DNA of 23,265 nucleotides from Streptosporangiaceae bacterium (GTDB lineage: Bacteria > Actinomycetota > Actinomycetes > Streptosporangiales > Streptosporangiaceae): assembly GCA_030040475.1 (NCBI GenBank), contig JASHTQ010000234.1, positions 1-23,265 of the forward strand. Reading direction: 5' to 3'. Both the position numbers and the translations under genes were made by a program. Below are positions 6,361 through 13,795 of this stretch, piece after piece. Position 1 is the stretch's first letter, and the number at the start of each line of letters is the position of its first letter. Below the pieces are notes generated by a model, which saw only the letters and a program-made list of their open reading frames with translations, was not told the DNA's origin and searched no databases.

Positions 6361-6963
6361 CTAGCCGCGGTGGACGGTGATCGCGGTCCAGGCGCCGAGG
6401 TTGATGCAGTCGCCGTCGTGCAGCGGAACCTGATCGCCGACCCGCACTTCCGTGCCGTTGAGCAGGGTGCCGTTGGCGGAGCCTGGATCGAGGACGGCCC
6501 AGCCGCCGTCGAGCGCGATCAGGACCGCATGCAGGCGGCTGATACCCGGGTCGACCGGCGGACCGGTCAAGTCGATCTCCGGCTCCAGCCCGCGGGACAC
6601 GCTGTGGCGCCCGATCCGCATCTGGGCCCCGGCGAGGCGGAAGCGGCGTTCGGCGTAGTAGGCGGGGAAGCCGATGGCCGCACCCTCGGTTCCGCTGGCC
6701 GCCCGGACCTGGTCGTAGTAGGCGCGATCCGCGGCCACCACCGCGGTCCAGGTGACGCAGGCGTCCGCACCGGGCGCCGGCGCCTGCGGCGCGCCCTGAC
6801 CGGCCGCGAGGCCGCCGGTGGGCATCGCGCCGGTCGGGAATGCGCCGGTAGCGGAGGAGGGTGCCGGCGCCTGCGGGTTGCCGGGACTGGCGGCAATGCG
6901 TATGCCGCACACATCGCAGAAGTCATCGCTCGCCGAATCATGACCGTTCTGGCATACCGCCAT
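6361..6963 (-). CDS. Zinc-ribbon FHA-domain protein (short paralogue)
   Basis: This 200-residue protein has three parts. An N-terminal zinc ribbon (Cys4, Cys16, Cys19 in CQNGHDSASDDFCDVCG) is followed by a Pro/Ala/Gly linker (25-68) and a C-terminal FHA phosphothreonine-binding domain. The FHA core shows GRHS (118-121), SRLHA (143-147) and GSANGTLLNG (161-170). FHA domains dock onto proteins phosphorylated by Ser/Thr kinases. ATG 6963 is chosen because GGAGG lies five bases upstream; a GTG at 6987 is possible. It sits 33 bases after the VWA gene in the operon. Its FHA half is close to that of the longer protein at 11019-12185 (shared LDPGSANGTLLNG, NLGAWT.ITVHRG), so one arose by duplication. 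It lacks the phosphorylatable ETTS-type N terminus of mycobacterial GarA. Confidence 0.92.
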   Translation of the reverse strand: MAVCQNGHDSASDDFCDVCGIRIAASPGNPQAPAPSSATGAFPTGAMPTGGLAAGQGAPQAPAPGADACVTWTAVVAADRAYYDQVRAASGTEGAAIGFPAYYAERRFRLAGAQMRIGRHSVSRGLEPEIDLTGPPVDPGISRLHAVLIALDGGWAVLDPGSANGTLLNGTEVRVGDQVPLHDGDCINLGAWTAITVHRG

Positions 6964-6996
6964 CGCCGCCTCCGACCCTTCTGCCACCTCGCCGCG

Positions 6997-8310
6997 TTAG
7001 GACTGGACCTTCTTTACCCTGACCGTCTTCGTCGACCTCGTGTCCAGGGCCATCTCGTCCACGTCCTCGACCTTCTTCTTCAGCCGGACGGTACCGGTCT
7101 GCGCGTCGACGACGTCGACCACCTTGGCGAGAAGCCTGGCGGTGTCCTCGTTGCCCGACTGGTGGGCCAGCGCCACGGCCCGGCCCAGCTTGGCGGCGGC
7201 GACCTCCTCGCTGCCCTGCTTGCGGGCCTCCAGGCCCTCCTGTATCGCGTCGGCGAGTTCGGCCTGGCCGGTGTAGTGGGCGACCAGTGGGTTGATCTTG
7301 GTGGACAGCGCCTCGTCGTCGGTCCAGATGGCGCGGACAAGCCCCTGTCCGAGGACTTCGGCGGCCGACGGCGGGCCGACCACCAGGCTGACCCGCGCGG
7401 CCAGCATCTCCTGCCCGACCCCCGCCGGGTTGACCTCGACGCCGACGTGATAGTCGCGGCTCTCCCCCGGACCCCACGCCCCCGTCGGGTAGTCGCCGGC
7501 CTGCGGGCCGGACGGCGTGCGCCTGGCGGTCAGGTCGTCCACCGTCGGCGCGACCTGCTTGACGAACCGGAGGGTCGCGTGCTGCGGCGTCCACACCCGC
7601 AGGGCCACGTCGGCAACCTGCTTGCCCATCGCGCTGCGCATCATGGCCGCGAAGTCGGCGGCCAGCCCGGACGGGTCGGGCACGATGTCCACCGTGCCGA
7701 GCAGCGCGGTCGATATCGTGCGCAGCTCGCCGACTTCCCAGTCGGTTCCCACGCCGCGGCAATCGCAGCTGAAGATGCCCTCGCACTGCCGGAGCGCGGC
7801 GAGGAGCTGATCGGGGGTCTCGTGCTGGTTCTTCCCGTCGGTCAGCAAGATGGCGTGCCGCAGCTGAGCCGGGTACGCCGAGAGGATCTGGCGGGCCAGG
7901 CTCAGCCACTGGCCGATCGCGGTGCCGCCGCTGGCTCGCAGGCCCGTCACCGCCTGCCTGGCCGCCGCTCGCGAGGAGGCGTCCGCGATCGCCATGCTCC
8001 CGTCGGGAGGGAAGACGGGCCAGGCGGTATTGGTGCCCGCGATGACCGAGAACCACACGCCGTCGCGGACGACATCGATCGCGGCGGCGGTGGCTGCCCG
8101 CGCCTCGGCGATCTTGGTGTGCGGATACTCCATCGACCCGGAGCAGTCGATGATGATGATCTCCGCGCTGGCCGGGGTCCCCGCCGCAGCGGCAGGAACA
8201 GCGGCGGCGTCGGCCGAGGAGGTCACGGTGACGATCGCGCTGACGTCTCGCCCGCCTTCTGGCAGGTACTGGTTCTGGTCGACATCCACGGTGAAGCCGG
8301 ACTGGGTCAT
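6997..8310 (-). CDS. VWA-domain protein with intact MIDAS
   Basis: This 437-residue protein carries a von Willebrand factor A domain (about 49-230). Its metal-ion-dependent adhesion site is complete: Asp55-x-Ser57-x-Ser59 in IDCSGSM, Thr130 in GGTAIG, and Asp158 in LLTDGK. A beta-rich middle and a helical C-terminal region follow (GRAVALAHQSGNEDTARLLAKV), ending with a very basic tail (VRLKKKV, KTVRVKKVQS). No signal peptide or membrane helix is visible, so it is cytoplasmic and probably a scaffold for protein complexes. The ATG overlaps the stop of the upstream PP2C remnant by four bases (ATGA), and GAGGAG lies nine bases before it. In related actinobacterial clusters such VWA genes accompany PP2C, FHA and PknG-type kinase genes; here it is one of the few full-length members. 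Confidence 0.9.
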   Translation of the reverse strand: MTQSGFTVDVDQNQYLPEGGRDVSAIVTVTSSADAAAVPAAAAGTPASAEIIIIDCSGSMEYPHTKIAEARAATAAAIDVVRDGVWFSVIAGTNTAWPVFPPDGSMAIADASSRAAARQAVTGLRASGGTAIGQWLSLARQILSAYPAQLRHAILLTDGKNQHETPDQLLAALRQCEGIFSCDCRGVGTDWEVGELRTISTALLGTVDIVPDPSGLAADFAAMMRSAMGKQVADVALRVWTPQHATLRFVKQVAPTVDDLTARRTPSGPQAGDYPTGAWGPGESRDYHVGVEVNPAGVGQEMLAARVSLVVGPPSAAEVLGQGLVRAIWTDDEALSTKINPLVAHYTGQAELADAIQEGLEARKQGSEEVAAAKLGRAVALAHQSGNEDTARLLAKVVDVVDAQTGTVRLKKKVEDVDEMALDTRSTKTVRVKKVQS

Positions 8311-8759
8311 TGCGCAGTTCTCCTCGGTGACGTCTGCGGCCTGGCGAGCGGGAACGGTGCCAGCACCACGGTGATGTTGTCCATGCCGCCGGCGTCGAGC
8401 GCGACCTTCAGCAGCGCGGCGGCCTGCGTCAGCGACCCCTGAGCGACCTGCACCGCGGCCCGGGCCGCGGCGGGCGAGGCGTCGTCGGGGCGGGGAGAGC
8501 TCGACACGCCGTCGCAGACCACCGTGATCGCGACCGGGCCGGACGGGGTCTGCGCCGAGGCGAGCGCCATCGCGTCCTCGTTCCGCTGATGCCGCAGGCC
8601 GCGGTCGGTGACCCCGGCGAGCGGGCCGAGGTCGAGCTCGGCGTGGTCGCGTCCGGTGGGCTCCTTGCGGCCGCACGACTCGCAGAAGCCGTCGCCCGCG
8701 TCGACCGGCTCCCCGCAGGCCGGGCAGCTGCCCCCGGTCGGGTTGCCCGGCGCGGTCAT
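8307..8759 (-). pseudogene. PP2C phosphatase with catalytic middle deleted (zinc ribbon plus two ends)
   Basis: The 150-residue product starts with a zinc ribbon (CPACGEPVDAGDGFCESCG, 15-33) and then the PP2C N-terminal motifs GLRHQRNEDAMAL and VVCDGVS. After only about 35 more residues it jumps to the PP2C C-terminal end, ALDAGGMDNITVVL. Compared with the intact paralogue at 5286-6164, roughly 150 residues are missing, including the GDSRAYW and SDGLW motifs that hold metal and substrate. The frame is kept through the junction. It is probably not a phosphatase, but the zinc ribbon and the open frame remain, so it may still be translated. It overlaps the upstream PknG remnant and the downstream VWA gene by four bases each (ATGA). 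An assembly collapse is another explanation. Confidence 0.75.
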
Positions 8760-9007
8760 GTCAGCAGCCCGGCCCCGAGCCTGCCCCGTGCGGCGCGGCT
8801 GGTGGCGTGCCGGGAGCGCGTGGACCGGCCGCCCGCCGCCCTGCTGCCGCCGCTTGCCGTGGGCTGGGACCCCGAGGAGGTGGACGCCGCGGGCGCGGGA
8901 GCCGGCGGGCCCGCGACGGCAGGCGCCATCCCGCACGTGTCGCAGTAACCGTCCTGTATCGTCCCGCCGCAGCCGGGCTGGGTGCAGCCGACCGCGGCCG
9001 CGCTCAC
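8756..9007 (-). pseudogene. N-terminal remnant of a PknG-like kinase (zinc ribbon only)
   Basis: The 83-residue product begins with CTQPGCGGTIQDGYCDTCGM (8-27), a four-Cys ribbon. A low-complexity Pro/Ala/Ser/Arg linker follows, ending in RGRLGAGLLT. In actinobacterial PknG-like kinases, as I recall the family, exactly this ribbon and an Arg/Ser linker ending in RLGAGL precede a second zinc ribbon, the kinase domain and TPR repeats. None of that follows here: a TGA ends the frame and overlaps the ATG of the PP2C remnant. GTG at 9007 overlaps the stop of the coiled-coil gene (GTGA). The simplest reading is a large deletion that removed the kinase and joined its first exon-like segment to the PP2C gene. 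A genuine small zinc-ribbon protein is the alternative. Confidence 0.65.
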
Positions 9008-10242
9008 CGCGTGCCTCCGATCGCCAGGACGGCCTGCTGGTAGCCGGTCACCGCGGCCTCCGCGGCCGCGAGGTCGCACGGCGCCGTCCACAGCAGGCCG
9101 TGAGCGCGGTTGTAGCGTTCGGTCAGTCCGGAGTCTTCGGCGGCGCCCAGCCTGGCCGCCTTGGCCTGGTAGGCCTCGAGCAGCCCGCGCAGTTCCTCGC
9201 GCCGGTTCAGCAGGGCCAGCGCCGCTCGTTCGGTATCGCGGAACTGGGCCGTGGCCGCGGCCAGCCCGTGTTCGACCTGGTCGAGCTCGGCGGACAGCCT
9301 GGGCCAGCGGCCGGCCGCCAGCAGCGCGTCGAGGCCGGCCAGCCGGGCGGACAGGTCCGCGATGTCGGGAGGCTGCGGGGGAAGCGCCTCGGCGGCGAAC
9401 TTCTCCGCCGCCCGCTGCCGAGCCGCGACGGCGTCGTCGCGGGCGGCGCGGGCGGCCGCGGCGGCGGCCACTGCCTCGGCGAGGCGATCCCTGGCGTCGT
9501 CCCGCAGCCGGACCAGCTCGTCCATCCGCGCCGCGACGGCGGCGACCCGCTCTCGCAGCTGGTCAGCGCCGGAGGTATCGACGCTCGCGCGGCCCTGGTC
9601 CGAATTGCCCCGCCACAGGGAGAGCGGATCGGTGTTCAGCACGTCGCGCAGCCGGGCCAGCGTGCCCTCCGCCGCCGACAGGTTGCCTGCCAGGGCCTCG
9701 TCCCCGAGCGTGCTGCCCAGCCGCGGCATCCGGGCGAGCTGCTCGGCGGCGGCGTCAAGCGGCCCCGCCATCTCGTTCCATACCCGCTCCGCCGCGGTGA
9801 CCACCTCGGTGAGGTCGGCGAAGGACCGCCTCATCCTGGCGACCGTCTGCGTCAGGGTCAGCTGCTCGCGGCCGCTGTCGGCCAGGTCGCGCCCGGCCAG
9901 CGGGGCCAGCGGGTCCGGACTGCGGTCGAGCCGGACGGACGTCCCGGCGAGCAGCTCGGTCACCTGCACAAGTTCCTTGGGCCCGAGCCGTCCCGCGACG
10001 ACCTCTGCGGCCCGGTCGACAACCCCCGAGTACGCCGAGTACAGATCCCACAGGTTGGCCAGCGTCCGCGCGGCCTTGTCCCAGCGCACCTTGGTCTGGC
10101 CGGTGAGCGCCGCGCCCGCGAGCAGCCGCTTGCCGAAGCTCCCGTCGAGCTCGAGCAGGTTCGCCTGGATGACGTCGCGCTCGCTGACCGCTCCCTGCAC
10201 CGCGGCGGCCGCCTGCTCCTTGGTCAGCGGCTGGATGCTCAT
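9004..10242 (-). CDS. Coiled-coil protein of GlnX/PknG-type clusters
   Basis: This 412-residue, Ala/Arg/Leu/Glu-rich protein is almost wholly helical. There is a long heptad-like stretch at about 230-300 (LRERVAAVAARMDELVRLRD and following) and another at 300-370. It has no signal peptide, membrane helix or catalytic motif. The C-terminal EAYQAKAARLG and GLLWTAPCDLAAAEAAV match, from memory, a hypothetical protein found again and again beside GlnX-like and PknG-like genes in Streptomyces and relatives. Its role is unknown; an adaptor between the membrane sensor and the kinase is a reasonable guess. ATG 10242 overlaps the upstream gene's stop (ATGA), and its own TGA overlaps the next GTG. It appears full-length, unlike both neighbours. 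Confidence 0.8.
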   Translation of the reverse strand: MSIQPLTKEQAAAAVQGAVSERDVIQANLLELDGSFGKRLLAGAALTGQTKVRWDKAARTLANLWDLYSAYSGVVDRAAEVVAGRLGPKELVQVTELLAGTSVRLDRSPDPLAPLAGRDLADSGREQLTLTQTVARMRRSFADLTEVVTAAERVWNEMAGPLDAAAEQLARMPRLGSTLGDEALAGNLSAAEGTLARLRDVLNTDPLSLWRGNSDQGRASVDTSGADQLRERVAAVAARMDELVRLRDDARDRLAEAVAAAAAARAARDDAVAARQRAAEKFAAEALPPQPPDIADLSARLAGLDALLAAGRWPRLSAELDQVEHGLAAATAQFRDTERAALALLNRREELRGLLEAYQAKAARLGAAEDSGLTERYNRAHGLLWTAPCDLAAAEAAVTGYQQAVLAIGGTR

Positions 10243-10892
10243 CGGTACTCCGCGAGCCGACGGGACAGCCCCCACGCGCAGCCGGCCGCCATCCCGAGCG
10301 CCAGCACGATGACGCCGGCCTCCAGGCCGGCGAACGCGCCGCGGCCTGCGTCCGCGTTCGACGCGAAGACGGCCTGGTTCGACGCGATCGCGGCGTCCAG
10401 GTCGCCGGAGAGCTTGCCGAACAGGGTCGCGGCGGTGCCCGGGCCCGACCCGATGACGAGCTGGGTCTCCGCGCCGTAGCTGCTTGCCTTGTCGAGCGCC
10501 TGCACCCGCTCGTTGACCGCGAACCAGGCGTCGGCCTCGCTCCTGGCTGCGGCGACCGGGCCGGCACCCGCGGCCGCGCTGTGCGCCGAGGCGTCCGCGA
10601 GCAGCGCGTTCAGCCTGCTCTGGTCCGGGAAGCCCAGCGAGTTGCAGATCTCGCCGTCCTCGACATAGCCGGTGTAGACGGGCAGCGCCTGGGTCAGCGC
10701 GGCAAGGCTTGCGCCGACGCTCGAATTGCCGCTCGCGGCCGTCGCCGCCCTCAGGTCGGCTGCGGCCACCGCCACGTCGTGCTGATAGCGCTCACGGTCG
10801 CTGAACGGCGGTGTCCGGCCGACCAGGTACCCGGCGGACACGGCCCCTCGTCCGGGGGAACGTTGCGGACCCCGGGTAGCCGTCGCGCTCAT
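10239..10892 (-). pseudogene. Shortened GlnX-like membrane sensor
   Basis: The 217-residue product carries pieces of the GlnX-like family that, in mycobacteria, works with GlnH and PknG in amino-acid sensing. One piece is GYLVGRTPPFSDRERYQHD followed by LTQALPVYTGYVED (an extracytoplasmic helical segment). The other is the C-terminal VQALDKASSYGAETQLVIGSGPG region with one membrane helix (LEAGVIVLALGMAAGCAWGL) and RRLAEYR. Full-length relatives, from memory, have an N-terminal membrane helix and further helices in the middle; both are absent. Two in-frame deletions are inferred, near residue 20 and near residue 88 (NSLGFP|DQSRLN). Without the first helix the sensor segment may not be exported. 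ATG 10892 is used; its ribosome-binding site is weak. Its stop overlaps the coiled-coil gene by four bases. Confidence 0.6.
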
Positions 10893-11018
10893 TTCCGATC
10901 CGCCATGCCCCGCTCCCGCCACCGGAAAGGCACCCGCAATGACGCCTCTATTTTGCCCGCACTTAAGTACTCCTTGGGGTCAACGGGGAGAGACGTATCG
11001 GGGTTCACGCCGGTGCGG
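10893..11018. other. Gap between the FHA gene and the GlnX-like gene
   Basis: The 126-base gap includes an AT-rich part near 10945-10985. On the minus strand TTGACC (10979-10984) could be a -35 box, but the nearest AT-rich -10-like sequence (AAAATA) is about 22 bases away, so I do not call a promoter. Confidence 0.25.
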
Positions 11019-12185
11019 CTAGCCGCGGTGCACCGTGATCACGGTCCAGGCGCCGAGGTTGATGCGGTCGCCGTCCTGAAGCGGGACCAGGTCCCCCACC
11101 GGTATCTCGCGCCCGTTGAGGAGCGTGCCGTTGGCCGAGCCCGGATCCAGAACTCCCCAGCTGCCGTCCGCGGTGGCGATAAGGACCGCGTGCAGGCGGC
11201 TGACGCCCGGGTCGGTGGGCGGGTCGGCCAAGTCGATCTCCGGCCTGAGACTGCGTGCCGCGCTGCGCCGGCCGATCCGCATCTGCTTTCCACCGAGCGC
11301 CAGCCGCCGTTCGCCGCTCTGCGCGGGAAACTCGACCGATGGGCCGTACAGGCTCCTGGTGGACTGCATGCTGTCGTAGTAGGCACGATCCGTGCCGACC
11401 ACGATGGTCCAGCTGTGCGGGGTGAACACCGGTATGGGCGTGGTCGGTGAGGCCGATGACGTAGACGGCACCCGAGGCACCGGCGGCGCGGGCTGGCCCT
11501 TGGGCGGCGGGGGCGGCACCAGGCGATCCGGCGCGGCAGGCGGCGATTCCGGCCTGGCCAGCGGCGGTGCCTCGGCCGGAAGCGCGGCCTCGGGTGGGGA
11601 TGGCGGCCGCGGTTGCGCCGAACCCGTGGGCTCCTCGGCCGGTACCGGCTGAGCGGGCGGTGACGGCGGCTCAGCCGGAAACGTCCGGGCGAACTGGGCC
11701 CGCGGCGGCATCGGCGGCGGTACCGACGGCGGCTCAGGCGGGACGGTGCGGGCGAACTGAGCCGGCGGCGGCATCGGCGGCGGCTCCGGGGGGACGGTGC
11801 GGGCGAACTGGGCAGGCGGCAACGGCCTGGCTACGGGCGGGAACAGAGACTCGGGCGGACGGGACCGGGAGACCGGCGCGGCAGGCATGGGCGGGACGGT
11901 GGACGGCGACGGCACCGCAGACTCAGACGGGACTTGGCGGGGGCTCGTTGCGGTGGCCTCGTGCGTTCCGACACGGAAGCCGCACCAGTCGCAGTACTCG
12001 CCGGACACGGCGGAACTGCAACGGGGACAGGACGCCGCCGCGGCCGCGGCAGCGGCCGGCCTGGGCGCGTGGTGCTTCCCTGCCAGCCGGGCCTGGCCGG
12101 AAGCCGGGCTTGCGGGCATCCGCGTTCCGCAGACGTCACAGAAGTCAGCGCTCGCCGACTCGTGACCATTCGGACATGCATTCAT
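11019..12185 (-). CDS. Double zinc-ribbon, proline-rich FHA-domain protein
   Basis: This 388-residue protein has an N-terminal zinc ribbon (CPNGHESASADFCDVCG, 4-20), an Ala run (44-51), and a second ribbon (Cys53, Cys56, Cys65, Cys68). A Pro-rich linker of about 170 residues then contains AQFART three times (starting at 125, 142 and 163). A C-terminal FHA domain has GRRS (305-308), SRLHA (329-333) and GSANGTLLNG (349-358). The FHA domain should bind phosphothreonine proteins; the linker suggests a flexible tether or a scaffold. ATG 12185 is used; GTG 12191, six bases after AAAGGG, is an alternative. It is the first gene after gltD on the same strand, 146 bases away. In mycobacteria the FHA protein GarA activates glutamate synthase, so this gene is a candidate regulator of GltBD. 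Confidence 0.92.
   Translation of the reverse strand: MNACPNGHESASADFCDVCGTRMPASPASGQARLAGKHHAPRPAAAAAAAASCPRCSSAVSGEYCDWCGFRVGTHEATATSPRQVPSESAVPSPSTVPPMPAAPVSRSRPPESLFPPVARPLPPAQFARTVPPEPPPMPPPAQFARTVPPEPPSVPPPMPPRAQFARTFPAEPPSPPAQPVPAEEPTGSAQPRPPSPPEAALPAEAPPLARPESPPAAPDRLVPPPPPKGQPAPPVPRVPSTSSASPTTPIPVFTPHSWTIVVGTDRAYYDSMQSTRSLYGPSVEFPAQSGERRLALGGKQMRIGRRSAARSLRPEIDLADPPTDPGVSRLHAVLIATADGSWGVLDPGSANGTLLNGREIPVGDLVPLQDGDRINLGAWTVITVHRG
11663..11816. repeat. In-gene repeat encoding AQFART/PPEPP units
   Basis: Three coding repeats in the FHA linker begin 51 and 63 bases apart. Each encodes AQFART followed by VPPEPP or FPAEPP and a Met/Pro spacer. The first two copies are nearly identical, so the expansion looks recent. 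Confidence 0.7.
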
Positions 12186-12331
12186 CCCCACACCGGACCC
12201 TTTAGACCAAAATCGCGCCTTCGCCACCTTCAGACTACGTATCCACCGGTTTTTCGCCGGGTGTTCGTTAGATTACGTCCTGCCCGAACTCGCTCGGGTC
12301 GCAGGCGGCGGGATCCGTCAGGCCGCGGGGA
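12186..12331. other. gltD to FHA-gene spacer, presumed operon promoter
   Basis: This 146-base spacer has two weak inverted repeats: CCCGA/TCGGG at 12283-12298 and CACC-GG/CCGGGTG around a T5 loop at about 12244-12263. The 12186-12275 part is AT-richer than the genes and is the natural place for the promoter of the signalling operon, but no consensus pair can be named with confidence. Confidence 0.3.
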
Positions 12332-13786
12332 TCAGGCCAGCGGGCGGGCGGTCGGCGGAATCGGGGCCGGCAGCGCGGCGTCGCCGCCATCTGCGGCCAG
12401 GTAGCGGTCGACGGCGGCGGCGGCGCTGCGCCCCTCGGCGATCGCCCAGACGATCAGCGACTGGCCCCGGCCCATATCGCCGGCGACGAACACGCCGGGC
12501 ACCGACGTTGCGTACGAGCCGTCCCTGGCCACGTTGCCCCGCTGGTCGAAGTCGACGCCGAGGCCGGCGAGCAGGCCGGGTCGTTCGGCTCCGGTGAACC
12601 CCATGGCCAGCAGCACGAGGTCGCAGGGCAGCTCGCGCTCGGTGCCAGGCACCGGGTCGAACCCGGCGGCGTCGGCGAGCCGCAGCGCCCGCAGCCTGCC
12701 CGCGTCGCCGAGGAACTCAAGCGTGGTCACCGCGTAGGCGCGCTCGCCACCCTCCTCGTGCGCGCTCGAGACACGGTAGGTCATCGGGTAGGTCGGCCAG
12801 GGCTGGTGACCGGGCCGCGAGGCGGGCGGCCGCGGCAGGATTTCCAGCTGCGTCACCGACGCCGCCCCCTGCCGGTGCGCGGTGCCCAGGCAGTCCGCGC
12901 CGGTGTCGCCGCCGCCGATGATGACCACGTGCCGCCCGCGCGCGCTGATGGCGGGCTCGGCAGGGTGCACCGGGTCGGCGGCCACCACCCGGTTGGCCAG
13001 CGGCAGGTACTCCATGGCCTGGTGAATCCCGTCCAGCGAGCGTCCCGGCAGCGGCAGGTCCCTGGGAACGCGGGCACCGCCGCACAGCACCACCGCGTCG
13101 AAGGACGCCCGCAGTTCGCCGGCCGTGATGTCGGTGCCTGCCTCAACGCCGCAGCGGAACTCGGTGCCCTCGGCGCGCATCTGGCCCAGCCGCCGGTCCA
13201 GGTGCCGCTTCTCCAGCTTGAACGCGGGAATTCCGTACCGCAGCAGCCCGCCGGGCGCGTCGTCCCGCTCGAAGACCGTCACCGCGTGCCCGGCCCTGGT
13301 CAGCTGCTGGGCCGCCGCGAGCCCGGCCGGACCCGATCCGATCACCGCTGCCGAGCGGCCCGACCGGATGGCCGGGGGCAGCGGGACCACCCACCCCGAC
13401 GCGAAGGCCCGGTCGATGATCTCCACCTCGACCTGCTTGATCGTGACGGGCTCTGAGTTGATGCCGAGCACGCAGGCGGCCTCGCACGGCGCTGGGCAAA
13501 GCCGCCCGGTGAACTCGGGGAAGTTGTTGGTAGCGTGCAGCCGGTCCGCCGCGTCCCGCCAGTCGTGCCGCCAGACCAGGTCGTTCCATTCCGGGATCAG
13601 GTTCCCCAGCGGGCAGCCGTTGTGGCAGAACGGGATGCCGCAGTCCATGCACCGGCCCGCCTGCCGTTCCAGCCGGCTCGCGGGGAACGGCTCGTACACC
13701 TCGCGCCAGTCCCGCAGCCGCAGGTCGACCGGGCGCCGGGCCGGGGTCTCTCGCGACGTTGACATGAAGCCCTTCGGGTCAGCCAT
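12332..13786 (-). CDS. gltD: Glutamate synthase (NADPH) small subunit
   Basis: This 484-residue FAD/NAD(P)H flavoprotein passes electrons from NADPH through iron-sulphur centres to GltB, so that glutamine plus 2-oxoglutarate becomes two glutamates. The N-terminal 4Fe-4S region has CMDCGIPFCHNGC (Cys46, 49, 54, 58) and GRLCPAPCEAAC (Cys97, 101, 105). The FAD-binding GSGPAG (150-155), the NADPH-binding IIGGGDTGADC, and the closing FAD motif VFVAGDMGRGQSLIVWAIAEGR are all present, so the subunit looks complete at the usual length. ATG 13786 lies nine bases after the gltB stop, with GTGAGG seven bases upstream overlapping that stop, so the two are translated together. Identification is certain. 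Confidence 0.97.
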   Translation of the reverse strand: MADPKGFMSTSRETPARRPVDLRLRDWREVYEPFPASRLERQAGRCMDCGIPFCHNGCPLGNLIPEWNDLVWRHDWRDAADRLHATNNFPEFTGRLCPAPCEAACVLGINSEPVTIKQVEVEIIDRAFASGWVVPLPPAIRSGRSAAVIGSGPAGLAAAQQLTRAGHAVTVFERDDAPGGLLRYGIPAFKLEKRHLDRRLGQMRAEGTEFRCGVEAGTDITAGELRASFDAVVLCGGARVPRDLPLPGRSLDGIHQAMEYLPLANRVVAADPVHPAEPAISARGRHVVIIGGGDTGADCLGTAHRQGAASVTQLEILPRPPASRPGHQPWPTYPMTYRVSSAHEEGGERAYAVTTLEFLGDAGRLRALRLADAAGFDPVPGTERELPCDLVLLAMGFTGAERPGLLAGLGVDFDQRGNVARDGSYATSVPGVFVAGDMGRGQSLIVWAIAEGRSAAAAVDRYLAADGGDAALPAPIPPTARPLA

Positions 13787-13795
13787 TGCCGCGCC

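Noticed and set aside
6358..8442. 694-codon plus-strand open frame opposite the FHA and VWA genes
   Set aside because: It spans two real minus-strand genes and their junction, has no motif and is explained by high GC content.
8608..10479. 623-codon plus-strand open frame
   Set aside because: Antisense shadow across four minus-strand genes; composition is Arg/Ser/Pro/Gly with no recognisable fold.
4354..12185. Integrative element bounded by the tRNA
   Set aside because: No integrase gene and no second copy of the tRNA 3' end (GTTCGAGTCCCAC) were seen in the window.
11019..12185. FHA protein as a direct GarA orthologue
   Set aside because: It lacks the phosphorylatable ETTS-type N terminus and has zinc ribbons and a long linker instead; only a similar role is suggested.
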